Of a stretch of DNA of 64,000 nt, positions 57,492 through 64,000 are shown piece by piece; positions within the stretch are counted from its first letter, which is position 1, and every line of letters begins with the position of its first letter. The notes under the pieces were generated by a model. It was not told the origin of the DNA and searched no databases. It saw only the letters and a list, made by a program, of their open reading frames with translations. The DNA comes from Kitasatospora sp. MAA4. Lineage in GTDB: Bacteria > Actinomycetota > Actinomycetes > Streptomycetales > Streptomycetaceae. The stretch spans positions 1-64,000 of the forward strand of contig NZ_JARZAI010000024.1 in assembly GCF_029893355.1 (NCBI RefSeq), in the 5' to 3' direction. The translations under genes and the position numbers were made by a program.

Positions 57492-57737
57492 TCAGCTGTC
57501 GGCGCCGTGCCCGGCCATCGAGCCGGTGCCGTCGCAGGTCCGGCAGGGCTCCTCGCGGTAGGCCTGCTTGCTGCCGTCGGCCGAGACCCGGTAGCGGGTA
57601 TAGGTGCCGGTGCCCTTGCAGAGGAAGCAGTTCCCCCCGCCGTCCCGCTCCGTCGTACCGGTCCCCTTGCACGTGCGGCACTGCAGACCGGCCAGCCGCC
57701 CGGTGCCGGTGCAGATGGTGCACACCGCGATGCTCAC
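57492..57737 (-). CDS. DnaJ-type zinc-finger mini-protein
   Basis: An 81-aa protein consisting almost wholly of four CxxCxGxG repeats (CTICTGTG, CRTCKGTG, CFLCKGTG, CRTCDGTG), the two-zinc module of DnaJ and of tryptophan RNA-binding attenuator inhibitors. There is no J domain. It could be a stand-alone chaperone-like zinc module. The start at ATG 57737 is reasonable. Confidence 0.7.
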   Translation of the reverse strand: MSIAVCTICTGTGRLAGLQCRTCKGTGTTERDGGGNCFLCKGTGTYTRYRVSADGSKQAYREEPCRTCDGTGSMAGHGADS

Positions 57738-57863
57738 GCCGGTCCTGCCTTCCGTACGCCCCCACCGGGGGTCGATCCTCCCTATTAAAGGGCCGTCCCA
57801 CGAGCCTAGCGCCCGACGTAGCCTGGAAATGTCCGAGTCACGACGGCGACGGAGGCGACCACC

Positions 57864-58136
57864 ATGCGTGCCACCACACCGCGCCGCTGGCGCAGCGGCA
57901 CCGAGCCGCGGTTCGCGCGCAGCGACCTGAAGCTGCGCTTCCTGCTCTCGGTGATCTTCACACCGTTCTTCGCGCTGATCACCGCCGCCTTCGCGGTCTT
58001 CGCCGCCCGCGCGAATCCGACCAGCGTCCCCAGCCGGGGCACCCTGGTCGGATTCGCGATCGCCTGCTTCGTGCTCACCGTGTTCGCCGCCATCGACCTC
58101 TGGGTGGTGATCCGCCGCCGCCAGGTCGAGCTGTGA
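57864..58136 (+). CDS. DUF6343 small membrane protein
   Basis: A 90-aa protein with a basic N-terminus (RSGTEPRFARSDLKLRFLLS, family hallmark) and two membrane helices (about 28-48 and 61-82). It fits DUF6343, a family found in streptomycetes. The function is unknown. It converges with the hopanoid operon, its stop lying three bases from that of the aminotransferase gene. Confidence 0.75.
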   Translation: MRATTPRRWRSGTEPRFARSDLKLRFLLSVIFTPFFALITAAFAVFAARANPTSVPSRGTLVGFAIACFVLTVFAAIDLWVVIRRRQVEL

Positions 58137-58139
58137 GTC

Positions 58140-59552
58140 TCAGCGGCCGCCGACGGCCTGCTTGACCAGGGTGCGCCCGAAGTCCCACATCAGGCCGCTG
58201 CCGCGGTGCGCGTCGTCCATCACCTCGGTGAAAGCGTCGACGAAGCGGTCCACCTCGCGCTCGGTGATGATCAGCGGCGGGATCAGCTTGATCACTTCCA
58301 GGTGGTCGCCGGAGACCTGGGTCAGGATCCGGTGGCGCTGGAGCAGCGGGACCACCACCATCTGCGCGAACAGGCCCTTGCGGGCCGCCTGGAGCGCCGT
58401 CCAACCGGTGCGCAGCTTCAGCGACTTGGGCCTGCCGAACTCGATGCCGATCATCAGCCCGCGGCCGCGGACCTCGGCCAGCAGCTCGTACCGCTCGGTC
58501 AGCGCGGCCAGCCGCTCGCGGAACAGGTCGCCGACCCGGCGGGCGTTCTCGACCACCTTCTCGTCCTGCATGACGTGCAGCGTGGCGAGGCCGGCCGCCA
58601 TCGCCTGCGCGTTGGAGCCGAAGCTGGCGGAGTGCACCAGCACCCGGTCCATCGAGGAGTAGACCTTCTCGAAGATCCAGTTCTTGCCGAGGGTGGCACC
58701 GATCGGCACATAGCCGCCGGAGAGCGCCTTGGCCGCGCAGACCAGGTCCGGCAGCACACCCTCCTCGTCCTGGTAGGCGAAGAACGCGCCCGTTCGCCCG
58801 ATCCCGGTCTGCACCTCGTCGCAGATCAGCAGCGCCTTGTGCTCGTGCAGCAGCTCCTGCGCCGCGCGCAGCCAACCGGGCGGGGCGGCGTTCACGCCCT
58901 TGCCCTGGATCGGCTCGACGATCAGCGCGGCGACGTCCCCCTTGCGCAGCTCGCCCGTGAGCGCGTCGAGGTCGCCGAGCGGGATCGCGGTGTCCGGCAG
59001 CAGCGGGTCGAACCCCTTGCGGAACCCGCTCTCGCCGTTGACCGAGAGCGATCCGGTGGTGAGGCCGTGGAAGGCGTGGTCGCAGTAGAGGACCCGGCGC
59101 CGGCCGGTCGCGTACCGGGCGAACTTCAGCGCCGTCTCGACCGCCTCGGTACCGCTGTTGGAGAAGAACACCCGGTCCAGGCCCGGCGAGCGGGCGATCA
59201 GCTGCTCGGCGAGCAGGCCGGGCAGCGGCGGGCAGTCGAAGCGGGTCAGGTCCGGCAGGTCCAGGTCCATCACCTGCCGGATCGCGTCGCGGACCACCGG
59301 GTGGTGCCGGCCGAGCGCGAAGATGCCGAAGCCGGCCAGCATGTCGAGGTACTCGTTGCCCTGGTCGTCGTAGAAGTACGCGCCGCTGGCGCGGTCGTAC
59401 GTCTTGTCGAAGCCGATGGTGTGCAGCATCCGCGGGAGCTGCGGATTGAGGTAGCGGCTGTGCAGCTCGTACCGCTCGCCGCCGCGCTCGGCGAGCAGGC
59501 GAGCGAGGTCGAGGCCGTCGGGGGTGGAGGGGCTCGGTGAGTCAGCTGGCAC
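58140..59552 (-). CDS. hpnO: Class III aminotransferase of hopanoid synthesis (HpnO type)
   Basis: A 470-aa PLP enzyme. K275 in AAKALSGG is the Schiff-base lysine, D245 in LICDEVQTGIGRTG contacts PLP, and SNSGTEAVETALKFAR binds the phosphate. In hopanoid operons this family (HpnO) aminates the ribosyl-hopane-derived side chain to give aminobacteriohopanetriol. Its start overlaps dxs by 11 bases. It is the last gene of the operon within the window. Confidence 0.85.
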   Translation of the reverse strand: MPADSPSPSTPDGLDLARLLAERGGERYELHSRYLNPQLPRMLHTIGFDKTYDRASGAYFYDDQGNEYLDMLAGFGIFALGRHHPVVRDAIRQVMDLDLPDLTRFDCPPLPGLLAEQLIARSPGLDRVFFSNSGTEAVETALKFARYATGRRRVLYCDHAFHGLTTGSLSVNGESGFRKGFDPLLPDTAIPLGDLDALTGELRKGDVAALIVEPIQGKGVNAAPPGWLRAAQELLHEHKALLICDEVQTGIGRTGAFFAYQDEEGVLPDLVCAAKALSGGYVPIGATLGKNWIFEKVYSSMDRVLVHSASFGSNAQAMAAGLATLHVMQDEKVVENARRVGDLFRERLAALTERYELLAEVRGRGLMIGIEFGRPKSLKLRTGWTALQAARKGLFAQMVVVPLLQRHRILTQVSGDHLEVIKLIPPLIITEREVDRFVDAFTEVMDDAHRGSGLMWDFGRTLVKQAVGGR

Positions 59553-61464
59553 GGGGCTCGTTCACTCCTCGGGTAGGCAGCAGGTGCTTGGCGAAGACGG
59601 CCGTCTCGGCGGCGATGCCCGTCCCGGTCAGGCCGGCCTCCTCCATGATCTCCCCGCGGGAGGCGTGTGCGAGGAACTCCTGGGCAAGTCCCAGGTCCCG
59701 CAGCGGGGTGTCGACGTCGGCGTCGCGCAGCGCCTGGGCGATCGCCGCGCCGACGCCGCCGGTCCGGCCGTTGTCCTCGACGGTGACCACCAGGCGGTGC
59801 TGGGCGGCCAGCCGCGGCAGCGCCGGGTCGACCGGCTTGACCCAGCGCGGGTCCACGACCGTGGTGGCGAAGCCGTCCGCGGTGAGCAGCGCGGCGGCGT
59901 CCAGGCAGGCCGTCGCCATGGTGCCGACCGAGACCAGCAGGATGTCCTGACCGGTGCGCCCGGGGACGGTGGTGCGCTGCAGCACGTCCACGCCGCCGAC
60001 CTGTTCGATGGCCGGGACGACCGGCCCGACCTCGCCCTTGGGGAAGCGCACCACGGTCGGCGCGCCGGCGACCTCGACCGCCTCGCGCAGCTGGGCGCGC
60101 AGCTGGTCGGCGTCGCGCGGGGCGGCCAGCCGCAGCCTGGGGACGACCTGGAGGATCGACATGTCCCACATGCCGTTGTGCGAGGCGCCGTCGTTGCCGG
60201 TCACCCCGGCCCGGTCGAGGACGAAGGTGACGCCCAGGCGGTGCAGCGCCACGTCCATCAGGACCTGGTCGAAGGCCCGGTTGAGGAAGGTCGCGTAGAC
60301 CGCGACCACCGGGTGCAGACCGGCTGTCGCCAGGCCCGCGGCGCTGGCCACCGCGTGCTGCTCGGCGATGCCGACGTCGAAGGTCCGCTCCGGGTAGGCC
60401 TTGGAGAACGGTGCCAGACCCACCGGCTGGAGCATGGCGGCGGTGATCGCCACGATGTCCTTGCGCCGACCGCCGAGTTCGAGCAGCTCGTCGCCGAAGA
60501 CCGACGTCCAGGAGGTGCCGCCGGCCGGCGAGATCGGCAGGCAGGTGTACGGGTCCATGGCGCCCACCGCGTGGAAGCGGTCGGCCTCGTCCAGCTCGGC
60601 GGGACGGTAGCCGCGGCCCTTGACGGTCAGGCAGTGCACGATGACCGGGCCGCCGAACCCGCGGGCCCGGCGCAGCGCCGACTCCACGGCGGCGATGTCG
60701 TGGCCGTCGATCGGGCCGACGTACTTGAGCCCGAGGTCCTCGAACATGCCCTGCGGGGCGAAGGAGTCCTTGAACCCCTTCTTCGCGCCGTGCAGCGCCT
60801 CGAAGATCGGCTGGCCGACCACCGGTGTGCGCTGCAGGGCCTCCTTGCCCCAGGCCAGGAAGCGCTCGTAGCCCTGGGTGGTGCGCAGCGTGGCGAGGTG
60901 GTTGGCCAGGCCGCCGATGGTCTTGGCGTAGGAGCGCTCGTTGTCGTTGACCACGATGACCAGCGGACGGTCCTGGGCCTCGGCGATGTTGTTCAGCGCC
61001 TCCCAGGCCAGCCCGCCGGTGAGCGCGCCGTCGCCGATCACCGCGACGGTCTGCCGGTCGGCGCGGCCCTGCAACTGGTGCGCCTTGGCGATCCCGTCGG
61101 CGTAGCCGAGCACCGTGGAGGCGTGCGAGTTCTCGATCACGTCGTGCTCGGACTCGGCCCGGGAGGGGTAGCCGGAGAGCCCGCCCTTGGAGCGCAGCCG
61201 GCTGAAGTCCTGACGTCCGGTGAGCAGCTTGTGCACGTAGGCCTGGTGCCCGGTGTCCCAGAGGATGCGGTCGTTCGGCGAGTCGAAGACCCGGTGCAAC
61301 GCGATGGTGAGCTCCACGACCCCGAGGTTGGGCCCGAGGTGGCCGCCGGTCCGGGTGACCGAGTCGATCAGGAACTCCCGGATCTCCTGGGCCAGCTGCG
61401 GCAGCCGGCTGGCCGGCAGCCGCTTGAGATCGGCTGGTCCGTGGACGGACGACAGGAGTGACAT
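59542..61464 (-). CDS. dxs: 1-deoxy-D-xylulose-5-phosphate synthase
   Basis: A 640-aa thiamine diphosphate enzyme condensing pyruvate and glyceraldehyde 3-phosphate, the first step of the MEP isoprenoid pathway. The TPP motif is GDGALTGGLAWEALNN ending in VVNDN (about 150-180); SLLSSVHGPADLKRLP, the GHQAYVHKLLTGR segment and the transketolase-like C-terminal half (DVGIAEQHAV with the catalytic Glu) are all present. As part of the hopanoid operon it raises precursor supply, and a housekeeping dxs may exist elsewhere. Confidence 0.94.
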   Translation of the reverse strand: MSLLSSVHGPADLKRLPASRLPQLAQEIREFLIDSVTRTGGHLGPNLGVVELTIALHRVFDSPNDRILWDTGHQAYVHKLLTGRQDFSRLRSKGGLSGYPSRAESEHDVIENSHASTVLGYADGIAKAHQLQGRADRQTVAVIGDGALTGGLAWEALNNIAEAQDRPLVIVVNDNERSYAKTIGGLANHLATLRTTQGYERFLAWGKEALQRTPVVGQPIFEALHGAKKGFKDSFAPQGMFEDLGLKYVGPIDGHDIAAVESALRRARGFGGPVIVHCLTVKGRGYRPAELDEADRFHAVGAMDPYTCLPISPAGGTSWTSVFGDELLELGGRRKDIVAITAAMLQPVGLAPFSKAYPERTFDVGIAEQHAVASAAGLATAGLHPVVAVYATFLNRAFDQVLMDVALHRLGVTFVLDRAGVTGNDGASHNGMWDMSILQVVPRLRLAAPRDADQLRAQLREAVEVAGAPTVVRFPKGEVGPVVPAIEQVGGVDVLQRTTVPGRTGQDILLVSVGTMATACLDAAALLTADGFATTVVDPRWVKPVDPALPRLAAQHRLVVTVEDNGRTGGVGAAIAQALRDADVDTPLRDLGLAQEFLAHASRGEIMEEAGLTGTGIAAETAVFAKHLLPTRGVNEPRAS

Positions 61465-61477
61465 GGCTCCACCTCTC

Positions 61478-61501
61478 GGATCGGTACGCGGATCGGTACG
61501 C
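61478..61501. repeat. Tandem 12-bp repeat in the dxs leader
   Basis: GGATCGGTACGC twice without spacing, about 14-37 bases before the dxs start and overlapping its untranslated leader. The remainder of the 76-base gap to ispG shows nothing else. Confidence 0.8.
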
Positions 61502-61540
61502 TGACAGGTCGTCGGTGCTCGGCTGCCGTTCTGTCTCTGA

Positions 61541-62701
61541 TCAGCCTCCCGCGATCACGGCGGGTGCGCCTGTCGGGCCGCCCTCGGCCTGCATCTGCTC
61601 GGCGAGCTTGAGCGCCTCCTCGATCAGCGTCTCGACGATCTTCGACTCCGGGACGGTCTTGATGACCTCGCCCTTCACGAAGATCTGGCCCTTGCCGTTG
61701 CCCGACGCCACACCCAGGTCCGCCTCACGTGCCTCACCCGGACCGTTCACCACACAGCCCATCACCGCCACCCGCAGCGGCACCTCCATGCCCTCAAGAC
61801 CGGCGGTGACCTCCTCCGCCAGCTTGTACACATCCACCTGCGCCCGACCGCACGAGGGGCACGACACAATCTCCAGACCCCGCTGGCGCAGGTTCAGCGA
61901 CTCCAGGATCTGGTTGCCGACCTTCACCTCCTCCACCGGAGGAGCCGACAGCGACACCCGGATCGTGTCCCCGATCCCCTCCGACAGCAGCGCACCGAAC
62001 GCCACCGCCGACTTGATCGTCCCCTGGAACGCCGGACCCGCCTCCGTCACCCCCAGATGCAGCGGGTAGTCGCACGCCGCCGCCAACTGCCGGTACGCGT
62101 TGATCATCACCACCGGGTCGTTGTGCTTCACCGAGATCTTGATGTCACGGAAGCCGTGCTCCTCGAACAACGAGCACTCCCACAGCGCCGACTCCACCAA
62201 AGCCTCCGGCGTCGCCCGCCCGTACTTCTCCAGCAGCCGCCGGTCCAGCGACCCCGCGTTCACACCGATCCGGATCGGCGTCCCCGCCTCCGCCGCAGCC
62301 TTCGCGATCTCGCCGACCTTGTCGTCGAACTGCTTGATGTTCCCCGGGTTCACCCGAACCGCCGCACACCCCGCCTCGATCGCCGCGAACACGTACTTCG
62401 GCTGGAAGTGGATGTCCGCGATCACCGGGATCCCCGACTTCCGCGCGATGATCGGCAGCGCGTCCGCATCGTCCTGCGTCGGCACCGCCACCCGCACGAT
62501 CTGGCAGCCCGACGCCGTCAGCTGCGCGATCTGCTGCAGCGTCGCATTGACATCGGCCGTCACCGTCGTGGTCATCGACTGCACCGACACCGGCGCGTCA
62601 CCACCGACCGGAACGTTCCCGACCATGATCTGCCGGGAAACCCGACGAGTGGCAAGCGGCTTGAGCGGCAGGGACGGAATACCGAGCGAGATCGCGGTCA
62701 T
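61541..62701 (-). CDS. ispG: (E)-4-hydroxy-3-methylbut-2-enyl-diphosphate synthase
   Basis: A 386-aa [4Fe-4S] enzyme of the MEP pathway (GcpE). The TIM-barrel part begins VGNVPVGGDAPVSVQSMTTT; cluster cysteines are in ISCPSCGRAQVD-type text (CPSCG) and GCVVNGPGEA, with the catalytic Glu following. It lies between hpnH and dxs in the hopanoid operon. Codon use appears more strongly C-ending than its neighbours, as if highly expressed. Confidence 0.94.
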   Translation of the reverse strand: MTAISLGIPSLPLKPLATRRVSRQIMVGNVPVGGDAPVSVQSMTTTVTADVNATLQQIAQLTASGCQIVRVAVPTQDDADALPIIARKSGIPVIADIHFQPKYVFAAIEAGCAAVRVNPGNIKQFDDKVGEIAKAAAEAGTPIRIGVNAGSLDRRLLEKYGRATPEALVESALWECSLFEEHGFRDIKISVKHNDPVVMINAYRQLAAACDYPLHLGVTEAGPAFQGTIKSAVAFGALLSEGIGDTIRVSLSAPPVEEVKVGNQILESLNLRQRGLEIVSCPSCGRAQVDVYKLAEEVTAGLEGMEVPLRVAVMGCVVNGPGEAREADLGVASGNGKGQIFVKGEVIKTVPESKIVETLIEEALKLAEQMQAEGGPTGAPAVIAGG

Positions 62702-62800
62702 GGGAGCTCTTCCTCAGGGTGCTGTTCGTCTTGGTGCCATGGTCCGGCAGGGGCTTGCCCGGCGCGCGCGGTCGAGCGCGCGCCGAGCTTGGACTCCCCC

Positions 62801-63829
62801 TCAGTGCCCCCGGTTGCCGCCCACCGTCTCGCGGGCAGCGCGCAGCGACTCCTTGAGCGAGCCCATGGTGGCCAGTACGGCCGTCGGCTCGTACCCGCAG
62901 TGCGCCATGCAGTTCTCGCAGCGCGGGTCCCTGCCGCGGCCGTACTTGGCCCAGTCGGTCTTCTCGATCAGCTCGCGGTACGTCGGGACGTACCCGTCGG
63001 CCATCAGGTAGCACGGGCGCTGCCAGCCGAAGAGCGAGTAGTTGGGGATCCCCCAGGCGGTGCACTCGAAATCGACCTTGCCCTCCAGGAAGTCCAGGAA
63101 GAGCGGGCTGTGGTTGAGCCGCCACCGGCGACGGTTGCCACCGGCGAACGCCTTGCGGAACAGCTCCCTGGTCTGTTCGACCCCCAGGAAGTGCTCCTGG
63201 TCGGGGGCCTTCTCGTACGCGTAGGCCGGCGAGATCATCATCTCGTCGACCTTCAGCTCGTCGTTGAGGTAGTTGAGCACCTCGATGATGGTCTGCGGGG
63301 TGTCGGTGTTGAAGAACGTGCTGTTGGTGGTCACCCGGAACCCGCGGCGCTTGGCCTCCTTGATGGCCGCCACCGCCTCGTCGAAGGTGCCCTCCTTGGC
63401 GACCGACTCATCGTGCCGCTCGCGCAGCCCGTCGATGTGCACCGTGAAGGTGAAGTACGGCGAAGGGGTGAACTTGTCGAGCTTCTTGCGCATCAGCAGC
63501 GCGTTCGTGCATAGGAAGACGTACTTCTTCCGTTCCACCAACTGCCGCACGATCTCGTCGATCTGAGGGTGCATCAGCGGCTCGCCACCGGCGATGGAGA
63601 CCATCGGGGCACCCGATTCCAGCACCGCCCCGACCGCCTGCGCGACCGGCATCCGCTGCTTCAGCACTCCTGCCGGGTGCTGGATCTTCCCGCAGCCCTC
63701 GCAGGCGAGGTTGCAGGCGAAGAGCGGTTCGAGCTCGACGATCAGCGGGAACTTCTCCCGCCGCTTGATCAGCTTCTGCTGCATGAGGTACGTACTGACC
63801 CGCACGGTCTGGCGCAGCGGCATGGCCAT
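62801..63829 (-). CDS. hpnH: Adenosyl-hopene transferase HpnH (radical SAM)
   Basis: A 342-aa radical SAM enzyme attaching the 5'-deoxyadenosyl group to diploptene to give adenosylhopane, the first C35 hopanoid. The cluster motif is C39-NLA-C43-EG-C46, followed by the SAM-binding GGEPLMHPQ. The C-terminal CENCMAHCGYEPTAV is diagnostic for HpnH. Its start is two bases after the upstream stop, with GGAGG inside that gene, so it is translated in step with it. Confidence 0.93.
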   Translation of the reverse strand: MAMPLRQTVRVSTYLMQQKLIKRREKFPLIVELEPLFACNLACEGCGKIQHPAGVLKQRMPVAQAVGAVLESGAPMVSIAGGEPLMHPQIDEIVRQLVERKKYVFLCTNALLMRKKLDKFTPSPYFTFTVHIDGLRERHDESVAKEGTFDEAVAAIKEAKRRGFRVTTNSTFFNTDTPQTIIEVLNYLNDELKVDEMMISPAYAYEKAPDQEHFLGVEQTRELFRKAFAGGNRRRWRLNHSPLFLDFLEGKVDFECTAWGIPNYSLFGWQRPCYLMADGYVPTYRELIEKTDWAKYGRGRDPRCENCMAHCGYEPTAVLATMGSLKESLRAARETVGGNRGH

Positions 63830-63831
63830 GA

Positions 63832-64000
63832 CTAGCTCGCCTCCTGAGGGAGCGTCGGCAGTGAAGAGTGGGTCAAGGAGAGACGGTCGGACAGCTCGGA
63901 TATCGCAGGGCGGGCGGGCGGGTCGGCGGCGACGGCACGGTGCCAGCCGATCAGGGCCGGCACAGCGGCGCGCAGGGTGCGCCAGGCCCGCAGGCCGTTC
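63832..64000 (-). CDS. C-terminus of the next hopanoid gene, probably HpnG
   Basis: An open minus-strand frame runs from the right edge to TAG at 63834-63832. It encodes a C-terminus containing GLRAWRTLRAAVPALIGWHR, then a Pro/Ala/Ser-rich end. By gene order in streptomycete hopanoid clusters this should be the adenosylhopane nucleosidase/phosphorylase HpnG, which removes adenine before HpnO acts. The visible part is too short to prove it. Confidence 0.55.
   Translation of the reverse strand, partial: NGLRAWRTLRAAVPALIGWHRAVAADPPARPAISELSDRLSLTHSSLPTLPQEAS

Noticed and set aside
59524..61461. Plus-strand open frame of 645 codons
   Set aside because: Antisense to dxs; Gly/Val/Asp-rich shadow translation.
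61465..61540. Possible small RNA or riboswitch before dxs
   Set aside because: Only a 12-bp tandem repeat is visible; no conserved riboswitch block (for example a TPP box) was found.
1..64000. Mobile elements, tRNA genes, CRISPR arrays
   Set aside because: I found no transposase, integrase, terminal repeats, cloverleaf or spaced repeats that would support any of these.

Overview
The window comes from a high-GC actinomycete, most probably Streptomycetaceae (Streptomyces, Kitasatospora or a close relative). The grounds are the actinobacterial pre-16S rRNA leader at the left edge, a c-di-AMP riboswitch in front of a resuscitation-promoting factor, two XRE(DUF5753)/DUF397 loci, a conservon (cvnABCD), a malEFG-aglA-malR maltose locus, a terpene synthase, and a hopanoid operon carrying its own dxs and ispG. 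I see no insertion sequence, phage gene, CRISPR array or tRNA. The content is ordinary chromosome with a few accessory patches.

Layout. 1-3.6 kb: an rrn operon reads out of the left edge, preceded by the coupled operon DUF6421-SDR-threonine aldolase. 3.8-8.4 kb: DUF5134 and M56 membrane proteins, then a MarR regulator divergent from a DHA2 drug exporter, then a TetR regulator. 8.4-10.9 kb: an abaA/whiJ-type locus (XRE regulator, RsbW-like ATPase, DUF397 protein) whose two promoter regions share arrays of GCAyrTGC-like elements. 11.2-14 kb: a CbiX-like protein, then a riboswitch and an Rpf-LysM-NlpC/P60 wall hydrolase. 14.1-20.5 kb: malE-malF-malG-aglA-malR on the minus strand with CTTGCAG operator repeats. 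20.7-23.1 kb: homogentisate dioxygenase and fumarylacetoacetase, the end of tyrosine catabolism. 23.2-28.3 kb: three large secreted proteins (Ig-like surface protein, G1 glutamic peptidase, vanadium haloperoxidase-like enzyme).

28.3-34.9 kb is accessory: a glycosyltransferase, a four-gene coupled operon of unknown small proteins ending in a DHFR-fold protein, the divergent second XRE/DUF397 pair, a ComB-like phosphatase, an Eis-like acetyltransferase and a DUF1062 protein. 35-38.8 kb: conservon cvnA-D, whose sensor gene appears to start at CTG. 38.9-43.1 kb: aldose epimerase with a 20-bp palindromic operator, and a large ATP-binding LuxR-type regulator divergent from a class I terpene synthase (43.4-44.3 kb). 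44.4-55.7 kb: aldehyde dehydrogenase/DUF779, a serine hydrolase, a NUDIX hydrolase, a periplasmic molybdoenzyme with a cytochrome b partner, TetR, a Pro-rich protein, cysteine dioxygenase, LysR, a LapA-like protein, an aldo/keto reductase and a tandem-duplicated MarR protein. 56.2-58.1 kb: FabG-like SDR and small zinc-finger or membrane proteins. 58.1-64 kb: hopanoid operon hpnG(partial)-hpnH-ispG-dxs-hpnO, reading leftwards from beyond the right edge.

Genes that work together: MalEFG import maltodextrin, AglA cleaves it and MalR represses; no ATPase gene is present, so a shared MsiK-type ATPase elsewhere is expected. Dxs and IspG feed isoprenoid precursor, while HpnH, HpnG and HpnO elaborate the hopanoid side chain. 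CvnA-D form one membrane sensor and G-protein complex. Domain assignments come from reading the sequence and from remembered family features; no database search was run.
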